From assembly GCA_033398695.1 (NCBI GenBank), contig CM065801.1, positions 6,572,001 through 6,636,000 on the forward strand: a stretch of 64,000 nucleotides of DNA, in the 5' to 3' direction. The DNA comes from Orobanche coerulescens (lineage: Eukaryota > Streptophyta > Magnoliopsida > Lamiales > Orobanchaceae). The translations under genes and the position numbers were made by a program. The notes under the pieces are model-generated. The model had not been told where the DNA came from and searched no databases. It worked only from the letters and a program-made list of their open reading frames with translations. Below are positions 45,922 to 55,770 of the stretch, piece by piece (the first letter of the stretch is position 1; every line of letters starts with the position of its first letter).

Positions 45922-46499
45922 TTGACCTTTGTGGTTTTTCAGTCCTTAGTGGGTTGTGGACGTCTTTGTGACTTGTGTCTGATTTATATGTTTGTGTGAC
46001 TTATACGAATTATTCGTGGTTCTAATCCTTTGTGGATGTAGGTAGTATAATCTCTATGATTATTTTTCCTTGAACTTTGTGTTCTTTGTGCTGGCTGCGG
46101 TGTTGTGGTTCGGTCGATCAACCTATTGTGTTTTGCAGCTTTCATGTGTCGGTGGTTTTTTGTAAACCTCCGCTCCTCTTTCAGGTGGAGCAACATGCTT
46201 AGTGTTTTTTCTTTTGAGGTGGAGTGGTGTCCCCTCAAATCTGTATTGTTTATATCATTCATTTCCCTTAATGCGTTTGTGCTTTTGAAAATATTTTGGT
46301 ATTTGTGTGCTTTGTGCAATTTTAGCTTATTGCTAAAATATTTCCTCTGCTAATTGTGTTTTTTTAGGTGATCTCTTTGTGAGTTAATCTTCTTTGTGAA
46401 TACTTTACCTTATCTACTGTGTGTGGGAGCAGGTAACCCCGGAGTTAGGCGATGATGAGTTTTCTCCGAAACTCAAAAATGCAATTTGACTGGTTGGTC

Positions 46500-46514
46500 C
46501 CAAAAGGTGGAGAA
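46500..46514 (+). promoter_or_regulatory. Polypurine tract of the TR-GAG element
   Basis: CCAAAAGGTGGAGAA immediately precedes the TG of the 3' LTR; purine-rich except the first bases and one T. It would prime plus-strand DNA synthesis. Confidence 0.8.
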
Positions 46515-47700
46515 TGTTATAATTTTGGCCCAACCCGGCCCATATAACATTTAATTAATCCAGCCCAAACCCGGCCCATAGCCCTTGGCAGCCCTCCTAA
46601 TAGGAGCCGTCCGATCGAGATATCTACACCTAATCTCGACTGTCCGATTACTCCTTATATATACCTAACCCTACCCTCACTCCCTCATTTCTCACCGCCT
46701 CCCTTACTTCTCTCCTGTCTCACCTCTCCCCCGTGATTTTTTCCCTTCTTGGTCAACTCCTCCAAACTCCGATTCTGCTCCCGATTCTTTGATCCTTTGT
46801 CCCCCCGTGAGCCGATGACCAACATAAGGGAATCCCGTGACATCCTCCGATTCCCTCCTTGTGTGTATAAAAGGCGCGGCTGGGGGCTGGAGTTTGGTAG
46901 ACTGAGAAATACACCGAGATAAAAATCGATTTGAGCCTTGAGAATCCGAGTGAAAACAAGAGTAATCTCTTTGGTGAGAACCGTGAGTAAGATTGAGGTA
47001 TGATTTTCTGAGTTTTCTGGGTTTGGTGAAGGAGCTACCGGGCTGTTGGCCGGACGGAGGTGGTTCGGGCAGTCCTCTGTGGACAATCGTTCGTATCGGT
47101 GTCAATTGCTAGGGTTTTCGGAAGATCTGAGCCTACACATCTAGTTCCAACAAATGGGGTTTTCTCGATTTTATTTATCTCCGAATAAATTGTTGTTTTT
47201 GGTGATATTGTGCAATTTATTATTATATATATATTTGTTATATATATATTTTTAGTATTTATCTATATTTATATATATATTTGTTATATATATAAATATA
47301 TATACCTGGTGTAGTCTAATATATATTATATATATATATTCTATATATATATATATATATATTACTTATATATATATATCTAAACATATATATAATATAT
47401 TCCGGTTTATATACTGTTTCGGATTTGTTCTGAATATCGTATTCCGATCGCTTGGTTATTATTATTATCGTTGTTAACCTGGAATCGACTATTTGTGTTT
47501 GCAGATTTGTTCTGGTCCTTTTTCGGTCAGCTTGTTCCTCGGGATTATTGCAATAATTATATTGGTTATAATTATAAGTTCATTAGTTGGCCTAATCCTT
47601 AAACCCTATCCCGTAGAATATAATTGTAATTGTTATATTCGTTTAATCCACTTGTATAATCGATCATGTCTTTAGCCATTATACGACCCGATACCCAACA
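46515..47700 (+). repeat. TR-GAG 3' LTR
   Basis: Starts TGTTATAATTTTGGCCC and ends GATACCCAACA. It is collinear with the 5' LTR, with scattered substitutions and length differences in the TATATA tract (47220-47400). Confidence 0.95.
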
Positions 47701-47779
47701 TATTGTTTATAATATATATAACAATGAAATTAAATATATTTAACATCTACTACATTAGAGTAGCAAATCCAGCAAGCCA

Positions 47780-49137
47780 TGTGGGGGATAGCTCCTTGTG
47801 GGCACCAGACACTGTTCCTCCCACCTAGTGGGTCGTTGAGTCACCTGTTGTGTCACGATTTATTCATCCCGACAGGCGATCGACTGTAAGGCCGAGCGAC
47901 CAAGTCAACTCCAGTCAAACTTTGGCTAGCTCGCCTAATCGAAGATATCAGACCACCATCAGGTACCCAGCGATCGACTCCCAAGGCGATCGCCATTAGG
48001 CAGCTGGCGACCAACTGTAGTATCCGGCTAAGGACGGTCGACCTACGTCCCGAGCAGGGATGATCGCCCGTCAAAGTCATCGAGGACTGGATCTCAGAAA
48101 AGCACCCACGTGCAGATCCACAAAAGGCGCTGACAAGATCTTCGCTGACAGACAAGATCTTTTGCTGACAGACAAGACCTTTGACCACAGCCTGTCACCT
48201 ACCTCACCTACCGGCAGGCGGGCCGAAAGTTGTCAGTGGGACCACCCGTGACAGCAACTCAGGACGCGTGTAAGCTCCCCGTTGGACCGTACAGTTGACT
48301 GCCAGCAACTCCTGCAGACTTTAAGGGAACAAGTCCATGTGCTAAAGGACGATCGCCCAATTATTATAATGCAGAAAAGGCGATCGCCCGGCAGACCCAA
48401 GTCCTATAAATAGAGAACCTCCTCCTACTGGAAAAAGGTTCCGAATTCATTTGACCTACGGTTCAGAATTCATTTCACCAACAGTTGAGAACTCGTTCAC
48501 TTACGTTCAGAACTCATTCTCTTATATTCCGACTTCATTCACGGAAATACAGTAGAACTCACATATCATCAAGCTCCCGGCTATCTCACCGGAATCCATC
48601 TCAGGACTTCTCTCTCCAAATCTCTCGTCCAGAAGACGATCGGCGAAGCAAGTCTCCACTAGACAGATGATTCCAAGGGATTCATAAGCCCGAGAGCCCA
48701 AGCATCCGCTAAATACTCGCCGAGAGAGACTGTCGATCTCTCACCGCCGCGACTGTTCATCTCCTTTGTTACAAGAACTCACAGAGCATCAAATCTGGTT
48801 CTTCCGGCAATCTACACGCTCACTAGCTAAGATAACAAGAATCTTTACACTCATTGTAATTGTATTCTTACATTAGTACTTGTATCCCCGAATATTAGTA
48901 TTAATAATATCTCGCGAGAGCATTCAAGCCCGGGACTAACAACCCCGGCAAATCTTGTGTTATTTATCTTTCTCACGGAAGTGCTCTTGCATTTGTTTGC
49001 TATCCATCCATTCCAGCAATATCTATCTCCGGATAATATTTTGGGTAGCAACATCACCATAATTTAATTTCTCCACCAATCCCTGTCGGGCCGGGGGTGG
49101 GGGCCCTGGGGGCGAGGGATTTCGCTTTTTGCTACAG
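47780..49137 (+). mobile_element. Unclassified 1.36-kb LTR-like insertion between 17-bp direct repeats
   Basis: The block is bounded by GCAAATCCAGCAAGCCA (47763-47779 and 49138-49154). The locus at 20780-20975 shows the empty arrangement. It starts TGTGGGGGATAGC and ends GCTACAG. It contains a CCTATAAATAG promoter-like box (48403-48413), several GGCGATCGCC-type palindromes, and a G-rich 3' end. TG...CA edges and a promoter fit a solo LTR, but a 17-bp duplication does not, since LTR elements make 4-6 bp. No poly(A), inverted repeat or convincing ORF is seen. Confidence 0.55.
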
Positions 49138-49720
49138 GCAAATCCAGCAAGCCACTACAAACCAGAAACTTCCTAACATCACCAAAATTCTGTCTTTACA
49201 TTATTATTTTCTGCTACGAGACCATGGCCTGTTTGCCTTATATATATAACATGCATGATACATGAATTAATCATTGAAATATAAGAGATAGGATCCACAA
49301 AGTACACGATAATTAGTCCGTCAGTTGAAAAAAGAATAGCGATTCTTTTGTCTGCTCAAAAATCAAAGGAGCACGTCATTAGTCCGTCCACAAAGTCTTA
49401 CATTTTAGAGTTAATTTTTAAAACTTTTAACCGTAAATTACGATCAATATACAGAATAATATAACTTACGTGACTATAATGTTTAATATATTAGTCGTAA
49501 TTTGCGGTCAAAAATTTTAAAATTTGATAGAAAAATATCAAAATATGACTTTATATCATGGATCGAGGGAGTAAGAATTTAAAAAAGAAAAAACCGGGCC
49601 GAGGATGTAGCTACATTCACATGTGGTCTTCAAAAAATATATTCGACCACATACAACTAAAAAATATAAAAATTAATATTTTAAAAATATAGGTGGCGAT
49701 AAAATTAACAATATCAAACT
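49138..49720. other. Intergenic stretch with dispersed-repeat homology
   Basis: 49138-49265 matches the minus strand of 20780-20910, and 49310-49375 matches the minus strand of 18782-18860. The remainder to the copia-C LTR is AT-rich with no gene recognised. Confidence 0.55.
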
Positions 49721-49997
49721 TGTTATAAAACTAATATTAAGCAAGACTATTATTGAAGATAATAATAGCATAAAATAGAAAAATAACAAGGGAACAAGTA
49801 CGGAGGAAATGCGATGAAGTTTTAGTACTCTTCCTTTTTGTGTGTCATTCCTTCATTTCCATAACCACGTATTTATAGTAACAAATATGGCACTATTACA
49901 ATCACAAGTCTTGTTACTATTACATCACAAGATTTGCTACTATTTGTCTTGTGATAACAATTAATGCTAAAGTCCAAAATGATATTATAATATAACA
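49721..49997 (-). repeat. copia-C 3' LTR (277 bp)
   Basis: On the minus strand it starts TGTTATATTATAATATC at 49997 directly after the polypurine tract and ends ...TTTATAACA at 49721, giving perfect 7-bp inverted ends TGTTATA/TATAACA. ACTATAAATACG (about 49867-49878) is a possible TATA region. The partner LTR is missing. Confidence 0.75.
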
Positions 49998-49999
49998 CT

Positions 50000-50255
50000 C
50001 CCCCTTGGACGTAGCACTATAGCACGCTGGATGAGTATGCATGGTTAAAAACCTTAAGCCGGAAAACCCAGTGGGGCAAAATCCAACAGAAGGGAAAAAG
50101 AGTACATTCTCAGATCCAGACCTTGTGCATAAGCTGCATCGTTAAAAACCTTAAGCTGGAAAAACCTAGTGGGATAAAAACCAGTCATAAGGAAAAGAGT
50201 ACATCGCACGTATTTGATTTCACTCCCCCTGAAATAAAGAGTCCAAATTGATTCA
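50000..50255 (-). other. copia-C 3' untranslated region with internal duplication
   Basis: Two ~100-bp blocks repeat CTTAAGGTTTTTAAC(C/G)ATGCA with a CCCACTGGGTTTTCCGG / CCCACTAGGTTTTTCCAG variant. A second purine tract CAGGGGGAGTG lies at about 50222-50232. Duplicated purine tracts are known in some copia 3' ends. Confidence 0.7.
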
Positions 50256-51880
50256 TCAATCTTGGTTCTTGTTAGCTCTTCTCATACCTATGCCATATAC
50301 CAGTTTCTCGAATATCGATGTCGGCAGTGATTTTGTAAATATATCAGCAAGATTGTGGCAGGAGCGAATTTGTTGAACATTTATTTCTCCATTTTTCTGA
50401 AGTTCATGCGTGTAGAAAAACTTCGGTGAAATATGCTTGGTCCGATCACCTTTTATATAACCACCATTGACTTGTGCTATGCATGCTGCATTGTCTTCAT
50501 AAATGATTGTGGGAGTGTCTGTCACAAGCTTCAATCGACATTCATTTAGTATATGAGCTATAACCGATCTTAGCCAAACACTTTCTCTGCCAGCTTCATA
50601 GAGAGCAATTATCTCAAAATGATTGGAAGATGTAATGTTTGTTTGGTCGATCTCTATGATATAGCCGTACCATTATAGCAAAATAAACAATCGGTCTGTG
50701 AGCGAGTCTTATGTGGATCGGATTTGTATCCCGCATCAGCATAACCAACTAATCCAAAGTTAGTAGCCTCTTTTGAATAGGATAAACCCAGGTCAATGGT
50801 ACAATTGAGATAACGAAAAATGTGTTTGATAGCATTCCAATGTCTTCGAGTTGGTTCAAAACTGTATCTTGCAAGTAAATTTACTGTAAAAGAAATATCG
50901 GGTCTCGTGCATTGTGCTAAATACATCAGTGCTCCAATAGCATTGAGATAAGGTACTTCAGGACCCAAAATTTCCTCATTTGGTTCCTTAGGTCGGAAAG
51001 GATCTTTCTTAGGATCTAAATTCCGTACGACCATAGGAGTACTCGGAGGATGAGCCTTGTCCATATTAAATCGTTTGAGCAATCTCTTGGTCTAAGCAGA
51101 TTGGTGGACAAGTATTCCATTATCTTTATGCTCGAGCTCAAGACCAAGACAGAGTTTTGTTATTCCAAGGTCTTTAACCTCAAATTTTTTCTTCAGATAT
51201 TCAGCATCATCGGATAACTCTTTAGGAGTCCGACTAAATTTATGTCATCCACATAGACTACAATTATAGCAAATCCAGTATTGGATCTTTTAATAAAAAC
51301 ACATGGGCATTTAAGATCATTTTTATAACCTTCCTTAGAAAGGTATTCATTTAATCTATGATACCACATGTGGCTGGAGTGTTTTAATCCATACAGTGAT
51401 TTCTGTAGTTTGATCGAGTATAGCTCATGGGGAGTAGCAGATTTTGGCATTTTATATCCATCAAGAATTTTCATATAGATATCAGAATCTAATGAACCAT
51501 ATAGATATGTCGTAACTACATCCATTAGTCGCATGTCCAAACACTCATGGACAACCATACTAATAAGAAAACGGAAAGTGATTATATCCATCACTGTGAA
51601 TACGTTTCGTCATAGTCAATCCAGGCCGTTGGGAGAATCCTTGGGCTACGAGTCGGGCTTTATATCTCGCAATCTCATTTTTCTCATTTCTTTTTCGAAC
51701 AAACACCCATTTGTAATCAATTGGTTTTATATTATTCGGTGTTCGAGTAATTTGCCCAAATACCATCCGTTTTTTTAGGGAAGCAAATTCAGATTCTATT
51801 GCTTCCTCCCATTTAGGCCAATCCGACCTTTTACGGCATTCAATTATTGAATGTGGTTCATTATCGTAATCATCGTCCAT
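50256..51880 (-). pseudogene. copia-C reverse transcriptase and RNase H (broken)
   Basis: From 51880 downward: IIECRKRSDWPKWEEAIESE, KPIDYKWVFVRKRNEKNEIA and ARLVAQGFSQRPG, then a shift near 51600. The second part has MDIITFRFLISMVVHE, LMDVVTTYLYGSLDSDIYMK, KSLYGLKHSSHMWYHRLNEY and the catalytic IVVYVDDINLVG (about 51235). It shifts again near 51195 and continues from 51082 (RFNMDKAHPPSTPMV, CTRPDISFTVNLLARYS, VGYADAGYKSDPHKTRSQTD). RNase H ends in the 50534-50256 frame (TPTIIYEDNAACIAQVNGG, HNLADIFTKSLPTSIFEKL). These parts copy and process the element's genome; at least four frame breaks are visible. Confidence 0.9.
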
Positions 51881-51920
51881 AATTTCTTGTGCAACCGAGA
51901 AAGCAAATAAATTATCGACT

Positions 51921-52498
51921 TAGGGGTGGCAAATCGTGCGGGTCGGGTCGTTATCGGGTTGACCTGATAACAACCCGATCTGTTAAGGTCAAACCCGAAC
52001 ACGACCTGATAAGGATTCCCTAAATCCGAACACGAACCCGACCTGATAAGGTCAAACCCGAACACGACCCGAACACGACACGAACACGATAAAAACACGA
52101 TTGAATTCGTGTTGACCCGACACGATAGCAACACGATAACGACACGACACGTTAAAACCTGTTTCAACACGATAACAACCTGATAACCTATAAATACTAA
52201 CAAAAAATGATAAGAAACAATAAGAATTATAAACCTCAACTAAAAGTCTAAAAGAAATAAATTAGTAAAAAATTATTTATTAAATATTTATTAAATATTT
52301 ATTTTTTTAATAAATATTTATTAAAAAAATAAATTATAACGGGTTACCTGAACCCAACCCGAACCCGACCCGAAATTATCGTGTCCTTATTGGGTCAACC
52401 TGATAAGAACACGAACCCAATAAGGCTTGACACTAACCCATTAATTTCGTGTCGGTCCGTGTCGTGTTTTCGTGTCGTGCCGAAAATTGCCAGCCCTA
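51921..52498. mobile_element. hAT MITE (578 bp) inserted in copia-C
   Basis: Terminal inverted repeats TAGGGGTGGCAAA and (inverted) TAGGGCTGGCAAT are bounded by perfect 8-bp duplications TATCGACT (51913-51920 and 52499-52506). The interior is made of repeated ACCCGA, ACACGA and GATAAC motifs. It splits the copia-C frame between SIENAINHYNEIWDRKN and the NLFAFSVAQEIMDDDYD region. The insertion is therefore younger than copia-C. Confidence 0.93.
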
Positions 52499-52506
52499 TA
52501 TCGACT

Positions 52507-53857
52507 ATCATGTTTTTTCGATCCCATATCTCATTGTAATGATTTATGGCATTCTCGATGCTTTCAGAATCTATGATCCCATCATCATACGCAGTATTAC
52601 GCTCTACAGATTCATCTGCAGCATGCTCACTAGGATGATCTTGGTTTGTGATCCCAGTACTTCTCCCCTTTCTTTTTAGAGGAACAGTGTCATTCGAACC
52701 AACAGGTCTACCACGCTTTTGTCGTGGGGCATCATCCATTTTTGTGTATTCATTAGGAACAACGATCCTGGCTGGAGCATTCACAGCTGGAATGTAATAC
52801 TTTGTTACCTTACTTGCATCATTAAATGCATCAGGAAATCTATTAACAATATTTTGTAAATGGATGATTCTCTTCACCTCATTTTCACATTCTGTAGTAC
52901 GTGGATCTAGGTGGGATAAGCTTTGTACATTCCAGGAGATATCCTCAACTGGTTTTTGTTCATCTTTGTTAAGAACTGTCTTATCCCTGCCAATTGATGG
53001 AAACACCGTCCCATCAAAATGACAATCGGCAAACCGAGCAGTAAATAAACCACCCGTTGTTGGTTCTAAATACCGAATTATTGATGGGGAATCAAATCCA
53101 ACGTATATGTCAACCCGGCGTTGAGGACCCATTTTTGTCCTTTGAGGAGGTGGAATTGGCACATGAACAGCACATCCGAATGTGCGTAAGTGCAAAATAT
53201 TCGGCTCAAAGCCTAGAGTTAACTGCATTGGGGAATGCATATGATAAGTGGTGGGGCATAATCTGAGGAGTGCTGATGCATGTAATACTGCATGATCCCA
53301 CACTGCACTAGTGAGCTTTGATCTCATTAATAATTTACGAGAATAATTTGAACTCGTTTGATCAAGGATTCAGCCAATCCATTTTGGGTGTGAACATGTG
53401 CTACTGGGTGTTCAACATTAATTCCCAGTGCTTCACAATAATCATCAAAAGTTCTAGATGTAAATTCCCCGGCATTATCAATTCTTATATTTTTTATAGG
53501 ATATTCAGGAAAATGTGCTAGGAGTTTAATAATTTGGGACAAGAGTCGTGCAAAAGCAACATTTCTGGTAGATAATAAGCATATGTGGGACCATCTGGAT
53601 GATGCATCTATTAAGACCATAAAATATCGGAATGGTCCACTTGCTGGATGTATTGGTCCACAAATATCACCATGAATGCGTTGTAAAAATGATGGTGATT
53701 CATAACCAACCTTTTCCATAGAAGGTTTAGTAATAAGTTTTCCACGTGAACATGATTCACAGAAATAATCTTTGAACATTAGCATTTTTGTGTCCTTTAA
53801 TGGATGTCCATGAGTATTTTCAATAATCCTACGTAACAAAGAAGTTCTTGGATGCAC
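52507..53857 (-). pseudogene. copia-C integrase
   Basis: The 53857-53327 frame carries the zinc-domain end (FKDYFCESCSRGKLITKPSM) and the core (GPFRYFMVLIDASSRWSHIC, IRIDNAGEFTSRTFDDYCEA, VEHPVAHVHTQNGLAESLIK), which contain the D, D and E positions. A shift near 53330 leads to the frame 53327-52507: LTSAVWDHAVLHASALLRL, FGCAVHVPIPPPQRTKMGPQ, TTGGLFTARFADCHFDGTVF, and the integrase-RT linker. It is the better preserved part of the element, but the shift and the downstream MITE abolish a continuous polyprotein. Confidence 0.9.
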
Positions 53858-53869
53858 AAGGCTATCATG

Positions 53870-54313
53870 TCATAACCCAAATATATCAGGATTCACCAGC
53901 TTCCAAGCCACGGTAGCGTAGGTTTCAAAAGCTCGAATAGGGACACAATACAGTCCACAAGTTGTTGCTTCAATTTTCTCGTGGTCAAGTCGAGTGTCCA
54001 TTTTATAGGATGTAATATAGAGATGCTCTTTATTATTTTCAATCACTGTTTCCAACATCACAGATCCATTCCCGGAGCCATCAATAATCTCTACGGGACC
54101 AGATATAGTTGTAACGTGCGTCTTGCATAATTTCATGCTCGAGAAATGTGCTTTATTTAGTAAATATTGAGTGCATTGTTGCACTATCGACAAGACAATT
54201 GTGTATCTGTTCGATACTTTCCATTTGTATTCCTCTTCAATCAAATTATCACATAATAAATATTTAAGACATGAAACATTTTTTTTATTGATAATGGAAA
54301 TGTAAACATACAT
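53870..54313 (-). pseudogene. copia-C protease/GAG-pre-integrase remnant
   Basis: Around 54200 a minus frame reads VDSATMHSIF, the counterpart of the DSGTTHTI protease motif in copia-B, with alanine in place of glycine (DSA). A frame change follows within a few codons. The continuing frame shows GPVEIIDGSGNGSVML and LYITSYKMDTRLDHEKIEAT, then TCGLYCVPIRAFETYATVAW up to DIFGL. Gag is not recognisable further upstream, so truncation occurred near 54313. Confidence 0.75.
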
Positions 54314-54895
54314 ATTTTATTTTCAATAATACATTTTTGTATGTATCATTAGTGCCGATACAAGGCCAACAATATAAACAAGAAGTGAAACAGCAATCCA
54401 GAATAATTCTGGAGGAAAAACTCCGCAAAATATTAGTATGATGCACATGAACATCATTGTGAAAATAAAGACGAGATATCTATTGGTCATTTTGAATAAA
54501 ATCAGATGAAGGTGTTTGAGAATTTTGTAAGAAAGTTGAGTGAATTGTTGAATGAAGTGTGTGTGTATTTATAGAATACTAAAATACTATTACTAGCCGT
54601 TTTATGACCGTTGGATAGTGGAAAATTAATGGGAAATATGATTTTATTGATATTTATATTATACATAAAGAAATACACACAAAAACAACTGGGATATTAC
54701 AAGCCATAAAGTAAATATACGACATATAATTGCATAAATATTTTATTTCAGACATTCATCGTCATGTCCCACTGAATCAGGATCAAACTAGCCCTAAATA
54801 CAGTTCGGTTAAAACTTAAAATATGTAATTCTTAATACTACATTCTTTAAGAATATATTTAATTTTCATGTTAGATGAGTTATTCCGAACGGCTG
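54314..54895. other. Gene-free gap between copia-C and the foldback
   Basis: AT-rich and without a convincing ORF, inverted repeat or element end. It may include decayed copia-C upstream sequence. Confidence 0.4.
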
Positions 54896-55146
54896 AAATA
54901 TTTTTTTAGACCCGTAACTTTGGCCTAGTTGGATTATAAGGATATTAGCTTTTCGGGCCTGGAGAAGAAGGATATTAATTTTAAAAAGTGGGAAAACAAG
55001 GACAATTAAGCCCAATCGGACCTCCTTCGGGCTTAATTGTCCTTGTTTTCCCACTTTTTAAAATTAATGTCCTTCTTCTCCAGGCCCGAAAAGATAATGT
55101 CCTTATAACCCAACTAGGCCAAAGTTACGGGCCTAAAAAAATATTT
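54896..55146. repeat. Foldback: ~118-bp inverted arms with 15-bp loop
   Basis: The left arm (54896-55013) and the right arm (55029-55146) are near-perfect complements: AGTGGGAAAACAAGGACAAT, GGGCCTGGAGAAGAAGGA and AACTTTGGCCTAGTTGG appear on both, in opposite orientation, with only a few mismatches. It directly abuts the gypsy protease remnant. Transcribed, it would form a long hairpin RNA. A MITE or foldback transposon is plausible; no target duplication was found. Confidence 0.92.
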
Positions 55147-55153
55147 TCCCCCA

Positions 55154-55770
55154 AAACGGGAAGATCCAGGTATGTTTGCTATTCCTTGTCGAATTGGAAA
55201 TATGGGTTTTGAATGAGCTATGCTAGATTTAGGAGCATCAATAAATGTTATGCCACGCTCTATATACACCTCCTTAAATCTAGGACCTCTTCGAGAAACA
55301 AGGATAATTATACAATTGGCGGATCGTAGCCTTGTGTATCCCGAAGGGGTAATTGAGGACGTTCTTGTCCAAGTTAATAAGCTCGTATTTCCAGTCGACT
55401 TCTACGTTCTTGATATGCAGAACGAGTCATCAAATTCAACACCTATTTTGTGAGGAAGGCCATTTCTAAATACCGCCAATACCAAAATAGATGTTTGTGA
55501 GGGATCTCTCACGATGGAATTTGATGACCAAATCGTACGGTTTAATATTTATGATGCTATGAAATTTCCTGAGGAAGATTGCTCTCTTTTTGCATTAAGC
55601 GTGATTGGCCCTCTTGTCGAGGAAGTGTTTGAGTTGCATTGCAGGGGTAGACTCGGAGTGGTGATTACTAGAGACTTGGAGGCTGATAAAAAAATGATTT
55701 TGCGGAGCTTCAAAGAGAATTACAACCAATATATGAGAAATTATATGGAAAAAGTGAACCAGAGTTAGCC
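55154..55770 (+). pseudogene. gypsy aspartic protease remnant
   Basis: An initial frame with IPCRIGNMGFE is stopped by TGA, then AMLDLGASINVMPRSIY supplies the DLGA protease active site. LGPLRETRIIIQLADRSL, YPEGVIEDVLVQVNKLVFP and VDFYVLDMQNESSNSTPIL follow. A second frame (55514-55768) gives MEFDDQIVRFNIYDAMKFPE and VEEVFELHCRGRLGVVI. The text matches plant Tat/Athila Gag-Pol between gag and RT. No RT follows. Confidence 0.85.

Larger units (their letters stand above)
43449..47700 (+). mobile_element. Gag-only LTR retrotransposon (TR-GAG type), intact ends
   Basis: Two LTRs of about 1.18 kb (43449-44626, 46515-47700) flank a 1.9-kb interior. A perfect 5-bp target duplication TATTG (43444-43448, 47701-47705) encloses the whole. 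The interior has a primer-binding site (44628-44639), one copia-type gag (45128-45921) and a polypurine tract before the 3' LTR. Protease, integrase and reverse transcriptase are absent. Such TR-GAG elements depend on a partner copia for replication. In the first ~200 bp the LTRs differ at roughly nine positions by eye, so the insertion is moderately recent. Confidence 0.92.
49721..54313 (-). mobile_element. copia-C: Ty1/copia retrotransposon, 5' truncated
   Basis: Minus-strand order: protease-end region, integrase, reverse transcriptase, RNase H, polypurine tract (CCAAGGGGGAG, 49998-50008) and 3' LTR. It is related to copia-A/B (shared FMVLID, DNAGEFTS and GLKHS-type blocks) but clearly a different lineage. 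Gag and the 5' LTR were not found. A hAT MITE interrupts the pol frame. Confidence 0.9.
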
